A stretch of 64,000 bases of DNA, taken from the NCBI GenBank assembly GCA_017399025.1, contig JAFQEK010000034.1, positions 1 to 64,000 of the forward strand, read 5' to 3'. The stretch is from Clostridia bacterium. Lineage in GTDB: Bacteria > Bacillota > Clostridia > Oscillospirales > CAG-272. Position 1 is the first letter of the stretch, and every line of letters starts with the position of its first letter. Both the position numbers and the translations under genes were made by a program. The notes beneath the pieces are model-generated. The model was given only the letters and a program-made list of their open reading frames with translations, was not told the DNA's origin and ran no database searches. Shown here one piece after another: positions 43,992-52,646 of the stretch.

Positions 43992-44567
43992 TTACAGAGT
44001 TTCATCCTCTGCATTGCTGTCATCGGGCAAAAGATAATTCATATCTCCCGACAAAAGACTCATAATACCGCCGTAAATAAATTCTGAACGGTCATCAAAA
44101 TTCAGCTTCATCAGCTCTGCCTTATGCTTGTTATCCACCACAACGGATGTTTGCATGTAAACCCCCTCACTGTTTAGACAGGTACAAACAAGACGGTACT
44201 TTCCGCCTTCCAGATCGATGATCTCGCTTTCCGTCTTACATCCGTTTTTCTGAAATTCCAGAAAACGTCTGGCAGAGCGGAGTGCCCGTTCGCGTATGGT
44301 ACGCAAAAGATCGCTTTGCAATGCTTCTACCGCGCTTTTTCCGTTTGGTGTCAGCGTATAGTAGTCTTCGCCGTTCCTCTCCGTTTTCCGGATCGCGCCC
44401 GTCTCACAAAGTTCAAAAAAGCATTCCATAAAATCAAACTGCCCAACAAACTCATCCTGTACGACGATATCGTGCAGCGTAACGAAGTCCAAGGGTGTTT
44501 CAATATGGCGCAATAAATACAGGACAAAAATTTTGATATCGGTTTTATCTCTCAATAAAAAAGACAC
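43992..44567 (-). CDS. DUF4364 family protein, winged-helix-like
   Basis: The 192-residue protein resembles DUF4364, starting DKTDIKIFVLYLLRHI and continuing with a PadR-like winged helix (FFELCETGAIRKTERNGEDYYTLTPNGKSAVEAL), then an alpha/beta tail. The start is set at a GTG six bases after GGAGGAAA; the ATG eleven codons upstream has no ribosome binding site. It is a likely DNA-binding regulator, placed before a YesL-like gene. Its targets are unknown. Confidence 0.82.
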   Translation of the reverse strand: MSFLLRDKTDIKIFVLYLLRHIETPLDFVTLHDIVVQDEFVGQFDFMECFFELCETGAIRKTERNGEDYYTLTPNGKSAVEALQSDLLRTIRERALRSARRFLEFQKNGCKTESEIIDLEGGKYRLVCTCLNSEGVYMQTSVVVDNKHKAELMKLNFDDRSEFIYGGIMSLLSGDMNYLLPDDSNAEDETL

Positions 44568-44753
44568 ATCTTTCCTCCGTACAAATACGAAAACGCTCAT
44601 CGTTTTAAGAAACGTTTCGTTTTTTAATCCGCGTCAATTCAGTTTACGACTTGCCGCTCTTTCATTGTACCATAAAAAAAAGAAAATGTATATAATTTTC
44701 AAAAATTCGTTGCACTTTTTTTGAAATTCTCAAAAAATCTGCCTTCTGTACAC

Positions 44754-44799
44754 AGAAAAAGAGAGAACTTCACGGTATAACCGTTATTCTCTCTTTCTC
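44754..44799 (-). terminator. Terminator of the htrA-like gene
   Basis: The stem AGAAAGAGAGAATAACGG pairs with its near complement (44754-44799) and has a T-rich tail. Confidence 0.75.
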
Positions 44800-44827
44800 A
44801 TCGGAGGAGTGTATAAAAATAACAAAA

Positions 44828-46222
44828 TCAACTGTTGGGATTAAATTCCTTAAACGTAATCTGAATATCCACTTTTTCGGCGGTATTGAAATATTCCGTC
44901 CAATTTGCCTGATTCCATTCCATTTTGGGACGGTAAACCGTCAGCGTAACCGTATCACCAATCGAATATTTCGTAAGTTGTTGGGATAAAGTTTCAAAAG
45001 AATCAATTTTGACCCCATTGCATTGCGAAAGAATGTCGCCGATCTGCAATCCGGAATTTGCGGCACTGCCCGATTGGTTGATCTCGGAAACCTGAATCCA
45101 GGAAAGATTCCAATAGTATTCGGATGTTACCGAGATACCCAAACGTGCTCTTCCTCTGATATATCCGTATTCTTTCAGATCGTTAATGCTTTTCACAACC
45201 GTCTGTGAAGGGATAGCGTAGCCGACATTATCCACGGTATTTGCAGCAATTTTCGCATTGACAATCCCGATTAGTTTTCCGTTCAAATCGAAAAGTCCGC
45301 CTCCGGAGTTACCGCTGTTGACAGCCGCATCGGTACGCAGAAGCGTCATGGTTGCATTTCCGATCGTAACGGATTCGCTGGGACGGCTGATGACACCCGT
45401 CGTTACGGAAAGTCCGTATCCCAGAGGATTGCCGATTGCAAGAACCGCATCGCCGTACGTCAATCTGGAAGAATCTCCGAATTCCGCGGCAACACAATCG
45501 GATTTATCGATTTTAACAACGGCAAGATCTGCAAGCTCATCGCCGTAAATATATTGTCCCTCATAGGAGGAGCCGTCATACAATATAACGGTAATCTTTC
45601 GGCAATCTTCATTGGCAACATGATAGTTGGTTACAATATAGCCGTTTGCATCGTAAATCACGCCCGAACCTGCGCCGGAACCGCTCGCGGAAGTTACTTG
45701 AATAACAACAACCGATTGAATACATTTGTTAGCAACTTCTCGGTAAATGGAAATATATTCTCCTGTATCGGGATAAATCACGGATGCACCGGGAGCTGTT
45801 TCATGAGAAGTTGTTGATTGCACATCCGCAGAGTCTGTCGTTGAAGACGGTGAAAATTCGGAAGAAGTGCTGCTTGCGCCCGTGGATTCCGTCGTACCGG
45901 TTCCATCGGACGAATCCGGAACGTTGCCGACATCCAAAAGCGCGCCAATACTGATCGCAACAAAAATAAACAAAACCAAACAAAAAGCGACTAAAAGCGA
46001 TGAGGAAGCACCTTTTTTCGGAGGCTTTCCGCCTGTCTGATTAAAATCTGCATGATTTGTCTGTTCTGGATGCTCATAATTACTTTCGGAAATGTTGGTT
46101 GTTCCTTCGTTTTGAGGTTCGAAAGCTTCTCCTTTAGACTGATCCGTTTGCGAAGGCGTCTCCGGCAGACCATCGTTATGGCTGTCAAAGTTTTCATTCG
46201 GATCTTGTTCAAAATCTCTCAT
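44828..46222 (-). CDS. htrA: HtrA/DegP-type membrane-anchored serine protease
   Basis: The 464-residue protease has an acidic, Gln/Asn-rich cytoplasmic tail (1-70), one membrane helix (about 75-97), a Ser/Thr-rich linker, a trypsin-like domain and one PDZ domain (about 360-460). The catalytic triad is His in NYHVANE (about 201), Asp in DLAVVKI (about 234) and Ser in GNSGGGL (about 306). It degrades or refolds damaged proteins outside the membrane. A 31-bp-spaced inverted repeat spans its promoter, so its expression is likely stress-controlled. Confidence 0.93.
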   Translation of the reverse strand: MRDFEQDPNENFDSHNDGLPETPSQTDQSKGEAFEPQNEGTTNISESNYEHPEQTNHADFNQTGGKPPKKGASSSLLVAFCLVLFIFVAISIGALLDVGNVPDSSDGTGTTESTGASSTSSEFSPSSTTDSADVQSTTSHETAPGASVIYPDTGEYISIYREVANKCIQSVVVIQVTSASGSGAGSGVIYDANGYIVTNYHVANEDCRKITVILYDGSSYEGQYIYGDELADLAVVKIDKSDCVAAEFGDSSRLTYGDAVLAIGNPLGYGLSVTTGVISRPSESVTIGNATMTLLRTDAAVNSGNSGGGLFDLNGKLIGIVNAKIAANTVDNVGYAIPSQTVVKSINDLKEYGYIRGRARLGISVTSEYYWNLSWIQVSEINQSGSAANSGLQIGDILSQCNGVKIDSFETLSQQLTKYSIGDTVTLTVYRPKMEWNQANWTEYFNTAEKVDIQITFKEFNPNS

Positions 46223-46266
46223 ACATGAAATTCCTTTCTTTGCATTTCTGTAATGTCTGTTGCTGT

Positions 46267-46308
46267 CATGTTTTCTTTATTATAAATGAAATTTGTTAAG
46301 AAAACATG
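46267..46308 (-). promoter_or_regulatory. Large inverted repeat over the htrA promoter
   Basis: CATGTTTTCTT (46267-46277) and AAGAAAACATG (46298-46308) are perfect inverted 11-mers, 31 bp centre to centre, about three helical turns. A minus-strand TATAAT lies between them with no good -35, so an activator binding both arms is plausible. The sites do not match the CssR box of Bacillus exactly. Confidence 0.6.
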
Positions 46309-46347
46309 AATTTCTCTTAAATCCTCTGTAAATATCTTATGTTTTGC

Positions 46348-46376
46348 TTGAAATTTTATCCCGTTTGCGTTAAAAT
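46348..46376 (+). promoter_or_regulatory. Promoter of the GNAT gene
   Basis: TTGAAA (46348-46353) and TAAAAT (46371-46376) are separated by 17 bp. Confidence 0.6.
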
Positions 46377-46457
46377 AGAAACAGATATTTCTATCTTTTA
46401 CAATCAAATACGATCTTATACCATTATAATATAAAATTCAGAAAGGCGGAAAATGTT

Positions 46458-47039
46458 TTGACTCCAGACATGCTTTCCATTTTTATTAAAATACCCACAT
46501 TGGAAACCAAGCGATTATTTATGCGAAAAATATTGATCCATGACTGTGCGGATATGTATGATTATTCCCGCCGTCCCGAAACCAGTCGTTATTTGCTCTG
46601 GTCCGCGCATGAAAATCTCAAATATACAAAAAAATACATTTCTTATTTACAAAGCGCTTATCGAAATGAAGAATTTTTCGACTTTGGACTTATTGATAAA
46701 GAAAGCGGAAAAATGATTGGCACCTGTGGCTTTACTGATTTTGATATGGACAACAATTCTGCGGAAATCGGTTATGTTTTACATCCCGATTTCTGGGGAA
46801 AAGGTCTTGCAAAAGAAGCCGTCCTTCGCTTGATGGCATTTGGATTTGCCGAGCTTCGTTTGCATCGCATTACTGCAAAAATCATGACAGAAAATACGGC
46901 AAGCAAACGAGTTGCCGAAAAATGCGGCATGCGCCATGAATCCACACATATCGAAGCAATGTTAATCAAGGGAAATTACGAAACCATTGAAGAATATGCC
47001 ATTCTTGCAAAAGAATTTTATGGGAAACGCATTGAATGA
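46458..47039 (+). CDS. GNAT acetyltransferase, RimJ/RimL-like
   Basis: The 193-residue enzyme has the RimJ/RimL pattern: LETKRLFMRKI, a central IGTCGFTDFD, the acetyl-CoA loop WGKGLAKEAV and the segment HRITAKIMTENTASKRVAEKCGM. It probably acetylates a protein N-terminus or a small amine. Translation starts at TTG behind AAAGGCGG; the nearby ATG at 46453 is out of frame and closes after two codons. Confidence 0.9.
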   Translation: MTPDMLSIFIKIPTLETKRLFMRKILIHDCADMYDYSRRPETSRYLLWSAHENLKYTKKYISYLQSAYRNEEFFDFGLIDKESGKMIGTCGFTDFDMDNNSAEIGYVLHPDFWGKGLAKEAVLRLMAFGFAELRLHRITAKIMTENTASKRVAEKCGMRHESTHIEAMLIKGNYETIEEYAILAKEFYGKRIE

Positions 47040-47114
47040 TTCCATATTTTTCAAAAAATAATCTTCTCTACCATTATACTACTGACAATCGAATAAATCA
47101 ACCTATTCTTCATA

Positions 47115-47153
47115 AATCGGAAAAAACATTGCTTGTTTTTTCCGATTATTTTT
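47115..47153 (+). terminator. Terminator after the GNAT gene
   Basis: The stem AATCGGAAAAAACA/TGTTTTTTCCGATT-like with a short loop is followed by ATTTTTGT. Confidence 0.8.
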
Positions 47154-47207
47154 GTATTTGCAGAAACAGAGAACATAAAAATCCAATCAAATTTCTGTAA
47201 TCAAAAA

Positions 47208-47246
47208 GTGGGCAACGCCCACTCGATAACGGATTGCTTGCAATCT
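47208..47246. repeat. Two adjacent short palindromes in the GNAT/PH intergenic region
   Basis: GTGGGCAACGCCCAC (47208-47222) and GATTGCTTGCAATC (about 47232-47245) are perfect short palindromes in an otherwise plain 290-bp intergenic stretch. They may be the remnant of a hairpin-array repeat like that at 1-165, although the GAATANNACT decamer is missing. Confidence 0.35.
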
Positions 47247-47332
47247 GTGCGCTCAGCCTATCCAAGTTTCACCTGTATCGAAACAATGCAAACGGCGAGG
47301 TCGATTTTGCGCAATTTCTTAGAAAATTTTGC

Positions 47333-47713
47333 TTACGCCAATGTATACGTGGATATCGCTTTGCAGATGGCTTTCACATCCGTGCTTCCCGTAAATTGGA
47401 ATTTTACTCGTCCTATGCCGGACATATACAATTCCAGTTCACAGTCCAAATCAAAAAAGCCTGCCGTTTCCAAAGAAAACGTACTGATCTTACTGTAAGG
47501 AATGGATGTGTAATCCTGCTTCTTTCCCGTAAGCCCCTGGACGTTGATGGTTATAATACGTTTGTTGGTAAAAACCACACCGTCACGGACACTTTTGTAT
47601 GCGCCGATGACCGTTTCTCCGTCAATCAGAAAATCATTGATGATTTTTCCGAACGTATTGTTTCCTACTTGTTTCAGTCTTGCAAAAAAGCCGTTGCTGT
47701 TGAAATCAATCAT
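47333..47713 (-). CDS. Bacterial PH-domain protein (PF08000-like)
   Basis: The 126-residue protein is a single bacterial pleckstrin-homology-like domain, with INDFLIDGETVIGAYKSVRDGVVFTNKRIITINVQGLTGKKQDYTSIPYSKISTFSLETAG and a closing amphipathic helix. The family forms small soluble homo-oligomers of unknown role. It has no signal peptide. It starts behind AAAGGAGA and has its own promoter. Confidence 0.9.
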   Translation of the reverse strand: MIDFNSNGFFARLKQVGNNTFGKIINDFLIDGETVIGAYKSVRDGVVFTNKRIITINVQGLTGKKQDYTSIPYSKISTFSLETAGFFDLDCELELYMSGIGRVKFQFTGSTDVKAICKAISTYTLA

Positions 47714-47787
47714 TTCAAATTTCTCCTTTTATCATAAAATAAAAATATGAGTTCCGATCAAAGTGATATAATTTTTGGGGCATATAC

Positions 47788-47817
47788 AGTATATCACAAA
47801 AAAAAGGAGAATGTCAA
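47788..47817 (-). promoter_or_regulatory. Promoter of the PH-domain gene
   Basis: On the minus strand TTGACA (47812-47817) and TATACT (47788-47793) are separated by 18 bp. Confidence 0.75.
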
Positions 47818-47831
47818 TCATATGATCTAAA

Positions 47832-48725
47832 TTAACTTAATTTCTTAATAACAGCTTTGAATTCCTCGGTATCTCTGATTGCATCAAATTCCGATTTTGT
47901 TAACCAGGAATCACGAAAAATTTCACTCAGCGGACAAGAATCTGCAGTTTCAAAATCGATTTTCTTTAGTGTCTTTTCCCCAAGCAAAAATGATGTCGTT
48001 TTTAATTTATCAGAACGGTTGTCAAATGCAATCGCCATTTCGGCAGAGATTTTTAACTGCTTTATGGCTTCATCGCAGCGGTTCAATCTCATGAGGTATA
48101 TTGCACGATAGCGAGCCATATTTGAACTGCGCCAAGTGTAATTGGGTATATTACCGTCATATACAAGTCGGTCTAAAGAATCCTTTTTTTCGATTACTTT
48201 GAGTGCATCTTCAGCAGAAACCAACTTCATCAAGCGGTAAAGCGCACCGTATAAAGCGCCGTACGCTTTATCAATATATTTTCTTGTATGCGGTAGTTTT
48301 TCTTCCTCTGACAATGCCCACCAAATTGCCGTTTCCTTGCAATTCAACATCGAGGGAAGCGTTTCATAAACAGAGCACCCGATAGTTTTTCTTCCCATTT
48401 CGCAGTGATAGAATGCAAGACGCTCGGTTGCTTCAAATTTAATTTGTGTATCGGAGCAGTATTTCATGATGCGTTCACCGAGAACTACGATCTCCGCATC
48501 ATATTTCTCCATATTTTCCTTCCAATCCGGGATATTTCCGGTATCGTCACCAGCAACAAAAAGGGCATACATAAGCTTGTTCAAAAGAGCATAATTATTG
48601 GGAAACTCTGCAACCCCCGCACGTGCGATGCGAATACACTCATCAATATTACCAATACTGATAGCTACTTGGAAAGCAGCGCTTCTTTCTGAATATATTG
48701 TATCATAGCGCGATAAAAAACTCAA
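47832..48725 (-). pseudogene. Truncated XRE/TPR transcription regulator, C-terminal part
   Basis: The 297-residue frame is helical-repeat protein of the kind found after an XRE helix-turn-helix in many Clostridial regulators (NIDECIRIARAGVAEFPNNYALLNKLMYAL and following). The expected N-terminal DNA-binding domain of about 70-100 residues is absent. The frame continues only eight codons above the TTG start before a stop, and no ribosome binding site is seen. A tRNA terminator lies directly upstream. It is therefore most likely a 5'-deleted remnant; a TTG-started helical protein is the less likely alternative. Confidence 0.6.
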
Positions 48726-48763
48726 TATCGCGTTCAGGGAGTTTTTTCACTAAAATACTGAAA

Positions 48764-48791
48764 GGCGCACCTGTTGTATTACAGGTGCGCC
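48764..48791 (-). terminator. Terminator after tRNA-Arg
   Basis: A perfect 11-bp stem, GGCGCACCTGT/ACAGGTGCGCC, lies 21 bp past the tRNA end, with a weak T-rich tail. Confidence 0.75.
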
Positions 48792-48811
48792 AAAGCAAAT
48801 GTTTTTTCTGG

Positions 48812-48883
48812 CACCCGCAACGGGAATCGAACCCATAACTACCCCTTAGGAGGGGGTTGTTATATCCATTTAACTATGCAGGC
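48812..48883 (-). tRNA. tRNA-Arg (CCT)
   Basis: A 72-nt cloverleaf, with acceptor GCCTGCA/TGCGGGT, anticodon loop CTCCTAA within the stem ACCCC/GGGGT, T-arm GGTTCGATTCC and encoded CCA. Confidence 0.93.
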
Positions 48884-48890
48884 GTATATC

Positions 48891-48911
48891 TGCCGCCGAT
48901 CAATCGGCGGC
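48891..48911 (-). terminator. Hairpin between the AI-2E gene and tRNA-Arg
   Basis: The stem TGCCGCCGAT/ATCGGCGGCA lies 7 bp before the tRNA. No T-run follows it on the minus strand, so it may be an RNase site releasing the tRNA from the upstream message and not a true terminator. Confidence 0.5.
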
Positions 48912-48917
48912 ATTATT

Positions 48918-50315
48918 TTATTTTGAAACAATTTTTTCTGTCGGAGAATCTTCATAAGCAGGCGTTTCTGCTGTATCTTTGTAAGCTCCGGTTTCCATAG
49001 TTTCGCCGTAGGTTTCTATCTCCATTGTATCATCGGGAATTGGTTTTCTGATCACAAAATCTTCGTCGCCTTCGACATCTTCTTTCTTTTTGGCGCGTGC
49101 TCTGCGCATACGCTTGTATTCGCGTTCGCGGTAAAGCTCTTTTCCCGCTTCCGTTTCATAATAATCTGCCTGATCGACAGACAATCCCTTCTTGCCCAAA
49201 CGTTTATCCACTTCGGAGTGGAGAACCGTATAAAGGATGACGAACACGGGAACACCGATCATCAGACCCCAGAAACCGATCAGTCCGGTCATAATAATAA
49301 TCGCGGCAAACATGAACATTGTGGATGCATCGACACCGACACGGATCATGTACGGTCGGATCATTCTCGTATTAATCTGGTGCAAAACAACCATAAGCAA
49401 AACGAACCAGATCACCGCTTGCGGATTGGCAATAAAGATGATCAAAGCACCGACAATAATTCCCAACAGAAAACCGACAACGGGAATTAAATTGGCGATA
49501 CCGACAATAGTACTGATCAAAGGGAAATACGGAACACCGATCACCATCAGGCAAATATAGGAAATACTGCCGATGATCAAAGAATCCGCGATCTGACCTT
49601 TAATATAACCGCCGAAATTCTTATCGGCAAGATGTGCGCTTCTGGAAACAAAACGGTATTTTTCCGTATTCAAAAAAGCGCGGAGAATCTTTTTGATCTG
49701 CGCATGAAGCTTTTCTTTTGCCAAAATGAAATAAATGGAAAGAATGATTCCCAGGAAGAAATCCTTTATCACACCGATCAATGTGGGAGCCATTGTCATG
49801 ATATCGGGAAACAATCCGACGATATAAGCATAGAAATTTTCCATCAGACCGATAAAATATTCTGTCAGTTTGGAAATATAGCCGGAAAGATCACCTGCTC
49901 CGTCCGAAAGACTGAACAGCCATGCTTTCATTCCCTCTATATACATCGTTGATTTGTCCTGCAAATCAACATATCCTTCAATGATATGAGGCAAGATCAG
50001 CCAACAAAACAAAATGATTGCCGTGATTGCAATGAAGAAAACGGACACAATGGACAAAGCGCGTGCAAGACCATACCGCTTTTTACGGTTCAAGCCACGA
50101 AAAACGCGCCGTTCAAAAAATTTTACAAGCGGATAAATCAGATAAGCAATGAACATTCCGTAAAAAATCGGCATAAAAATCCTCAGAAAATCCACCACAT
50201 ATGTCCAAACCGCTCCAAAATTTGCAAATGCGAAAATAAAAAGAATTCCGCATAAAACAACAACCAAAGCATATAACGCGATTGTTGTATAATTCCGGTT
50301 AAAATCAATTTTCAT
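48918..50315 (-). CDS. AI-2E/YtvI-type membrane transporter
   Basis: The 465-residue protein has about eight membrane helices arranged as in the AI-2E/PerM/YtvI family. It has a paired N-terminal helix (residues 10-65), a large central loop, then LIPVVGFLLGIIVGALIIF and the conserved HQINTRMIRPYMIRVGVDASTMFMFAAIIIMTGLIGFWGLMIGVPVF block. The C-terminal 80 residues are a charged, acidic tail with repeated ETYGETMETGAY-like units. Family members transport signals, ions or folate; the substrate here is unknown. Confidence 0.88.
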   Translation of the reverse strand: MKIDFNRNYTTIALYALVVVLCGILFIFAFANFGAVWTYVVDFLRIFMPIFYGMFIAYLIYPLVKFFERRVFRGLNRKKRYGLARALSIVSVFFIAITAIILFCWLILPHIIEGYVDLQDKSTMYIEGMKAWLFSLSDGAGDLSGYISKLTEYFIGLMENFYAYIVGLFPDIMTMAPTLIGVIKDFFLGIILSIYFILAKEKLHAQIKKILRAFLNTEKYRFVSRSAHLADKNFGGYIKGQIADSLIIGSISYICLMVIGVPYFPLISTIVGIANLIPVVGFLLGIIVGALIIFIANPQAVIWFVLLMVVLHQINTRMIRPYMIRVGVDASTMFMFAAIIIMTGLIGFWGLMIGVPVFVILYTVLHSEVDKRLGKKGLSVDQADYYETEAGKELYREREYKRMRRARAKKKEDVEGDEDFVIRKPIPDDTMEIETYGETMETGAYKDTAETPAYEDSPTEKIVSK

Positions 50316-50352
50316 ATTTGCACGCCCCCTTTCCCGTATGCACTATAATATT

Positions 50353-50381
50353 ATGATACACATTTTTTTCGATTTCGTCAA
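50353..50381 (-). promoter_or_regulatory. Promoter of the AI-2E-type gene
   Basis: On the minus strand TTGACG (50376-50381) and TATCAT (50353-50358) are separated by 17 bp. Confidence 0.65.
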
Positions 50382-50490
50382 GCGAAATTTTGCAATTCCT
50401 TTATTTTTTCCATAATTTTTTATAAAATCGCATCAAAGGTATATTATCACCGTTTTTTCAAATAAAAAACACTTTTTCAAATAAAATGAA

Positions 50491-50578
50491 AAAGGCTTGT
50501 CTGCCGTATCTTGTTGCAAACAAACGCAGTAACATCCGAAAATTCCCCTACTTGAAATAATCGGACGGCATGACAAGC
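50491..50578 (-). terminator. Terminator of the potABCD operon
   Basis: GCTTGTCATGCCGT and ACGGCAGACAAGC pair over a large loop of about 57 nt and are followed by TTTTTCATTTT on the minus strand, 17 bp after potD. Confidence 0.65.
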
Positions 50579-50594
50579 AAGCCGCCCGAACATT

Positions 50595-51824
50595 TTATTT
50601 TACCGCATTGCGCGCAACCAATCGTTTTCTCTTTCTGTATATCTGCAAAGCACAAAGCGCGATAATTCCTGCCGCAAGAAAACCGACCGCTATCCAGAAT
50701 CCAAGCGTTATGGTTCCGATGCGTACTTCAATCCAAAGATCATCCATCAGTTTATTTGTTTCATCGGAAAGATTACGGTAAGTTTCACTGTTTTCCAGAA
50801 CTTCATCACTCGGATAAGCAACGGGATTGGTTATCAATTCTTCATCCATCAATTCCTTTGCGGCAGAAATCGGTGTAGAATAACCGATATAACCCAGATT
50901 CTCCGCGGAAACTTGCGGTTCACACATAAAGTTGATGAACATTTCAGCAGCTTCCTGATTGACACAACCCTTGGGAATGCACATGGCATCCACAAACTGA
51001 TTAAAGCCCTCCTTGGGAAAAACAAACGCAAGATCTTCGTTAGATTCGCTCATGGTAAGATAGTCCCCCGCATAGTAAGGAGCGATCCAAGCGTTTTCTT
51101 CCACCATCTTATCGAAGATCTGATCCATGACATACGCCTGAACCACATCCTTTTGCTCTTTCAGGCTGTCTGCCGCTTGACGGATTTCATCGGGATTTTC
51201 CGTATTCATGGAATAACCGAGTCTTTTCAGCGCAATACCGAAAGCATCTCTGGAATTGGAAACCATCAGGATTTTTCCGCTGTATTTTTCATCCCAGAGC
51301 AGATCCCAACTGTCCACAGGCTCCTGCACGTATTTTGTATTATAGATCAATCCGACCGTTCCCCATGTATACGGAACACTGTATTCCTGCGCCGCATCGT
51401 AATCGGGATTCCAAAATACTTCATCCACGTATTTTTTGAAATTCGGAATATTATCGTAATTGAGTTTTTCCAGCATACCGTTCTGTGCCATACGGGAAAT
51501 CATATAGTCAGAAGGGATGATGATGTCGTAATATGCACTGCCGCTTTGTAATTTGGAATAGAGCCCCTCGTTGGTATCAAATGTCGTATACTCCACCTGA
51601 ATTCCCGTCAAGGCTTCAAATTCCTCAATGACATCCATAGTTTCATCTGAGCCGTCGGCAATATATTCCCCCCAGTTATATACATAAAGCGTAATGTTCT
51701 GTCCTTTGAATTTGGAATAATATTCTGCATCGTATTCATAATCCTCACCGTCAGCGGAAACGCAGAATACCAAGGAAGACAGCATCAAAAGCATACAAAG
51801 AAAAACGGAAACTATTTTTTTCAT
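50595..51824 (-). CDS. potD: Polyamine-binding protein PotD with C-terminal membrane anchor
   Basis: The 409-residue protein binds spermidine or putrescine outside the cell for the PotABC transporter. After a signal peptide (1-25), the mature part starts with YVYNWGEYIADG, the family's ligand-binding motif, followed by YDIIIPSDYMISRM and YSVPYTWGTVGLIY. The signal lacks a lipobox cysteine in the right context (LVFC). In its place a membrane helix near residues 375-395, followed by a basic tail KRKRLVARN, should anchor the protein at its C-terminus. It is the last gene of potABCD. Confidence 0.92.
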   Translation of the reverse strand: MKKIVSVFLCMLLMLSSLVFCVSADGEDYEYDAEYYSKFKGQNITLYVYNWGEYIADGSDETMDVIEEFEALTGIQVEYTTFDTNEGLYSKLQSGSAYYDIIIPSDYMISRMAQNGMLEKLNYDNIPNFKKYVDEVFWNPDYDAAQEYSVPYTWGTVGLIYNTKYVQEPVDSWDLLWDEKYSGKILMVSNSRDAFGIALKRLGYSMNTENPDEIRQAADSLKEQKDVVQAYVMDQIFDKMVEENAWIAPYYAGDYLTMSESNEDLAFVFPKEGFNQFVDAMCIPKGCVNQEAAEMFINFMCEPQVSAENLGYIGYSTPISAAKELMDEELITNPVAYPSDEVLENSETYRNLSDETNKLMDDLWIEVRIGTITLGFWIAVGFLAAGIIALCALQIYRKRKRLVARNAVK

Positions 51825-51842
51825 CTGTAACTGCCCCTTATC

Positions 51843-52646
51843 TTAAATTTTCATCATTTTCTTTTCTTTTGCGCGTTCCTTTTTGATAGATCTCACGTTT
51901 GTGAAAAGCAAAATCAGAAGCACGATCACAAAAAGAATCGTCGAAAGCGCATTGATTTCCGGACTGACGCGCTTTTTAACCATGGAGTAGATGGTGATGG
52001 AAAGAGTCTGAACATTGCCTGCCGTGAAATAACTGATAACGAAATCGTCCAAAGAATATGTAAATGCCATCAAAAAGCCGGTAATGATACCGGGCATGAT
52101 CTCCGGAAGAACCACCTTCATAAAAGCTTTGGGAGGTGTACAGCCAAGATCCAGCGCCGCTTCATATAAGCTTCCGTTCATCTGGCGGAGCTTCGGCAAA
52201 ATTGAAAGAAATACAGATGGTACGCAAAAAGAGATATGTGAAATAATCAAAGACACAAAACCACCCGACATTCTCGCAAACGAGAATAAAAGCATAAGCG
52301 AAATACCCATAACGATTTCAGGACTGAGCAAGGGTAAGTTCGTTACGTTCTTGATCGCGCCTTTCAGTGCTTTGTTTTTCATGGAAAAGACTCCGATCGC
52401 AGCGCCTGCGCCAAGTACGGTTGCCGCAACGGAAGCCAACGCAGCAACAATCAACGTATTTTTCAAGGAATCCAGAATCAATTCGTTGGAAAAAAGCTCT
52501 TTATACCATTTCAGGGAAAATCCCGTCCAGGAATAACCCTTCGTTGAGTTAAAGGAAAAAACAATCAGAACAAAGATTGGTAAATAGAGAAATAGGAGCA
52601 TGAGCGCCATATAAACGCCCGAAAGTTTTTTTCTGCCGTTCGTCAT
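51843..52646 (-). CDS. potC: Polyamine ABC transporter permease PotC
   Basis: The 267-residue protein has six membrane helices and the permease EAA loop EAALDLGCTPPKAFMKVVLPEIMPGIITG. The FTYSLDDFVISYFTAG segment is typical for PotC. It overlaps potB by 4 bp and pairs with it to form the channel for spermidine/putrescine. Confidence 0.94.
   Translation of the reverse strand: MTNGRKKLSGVYMALMLLFLYLPIFVLIVFSFNSTKGYSWTGFSLKWYKELFSNELILDSLKNTLIVAALASVAATVLGAGAAIGVFSMKNKALKGAIKNVTNLPLLSPEIVMGISLMLLFSFARMSGGFVSLIISHISFCVPSVFLSILPKLRQMNGSLYEAALDLGCTPPKAFMKVVLPEIMPGIITGFLMAFTYSLDDFVISYFTAGNVQTLSITIYSMVKKRVSPEINALSTILFVIVLLILLFTNVRSIKKERAKEKKMMKI

Noticed and set aside
47208-47246. A second copy of the 1-165 repeat array
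   Set aside because: It has only two short palindromes and no GAATANNACT decamer, so it is listed as a weak separate repeat.
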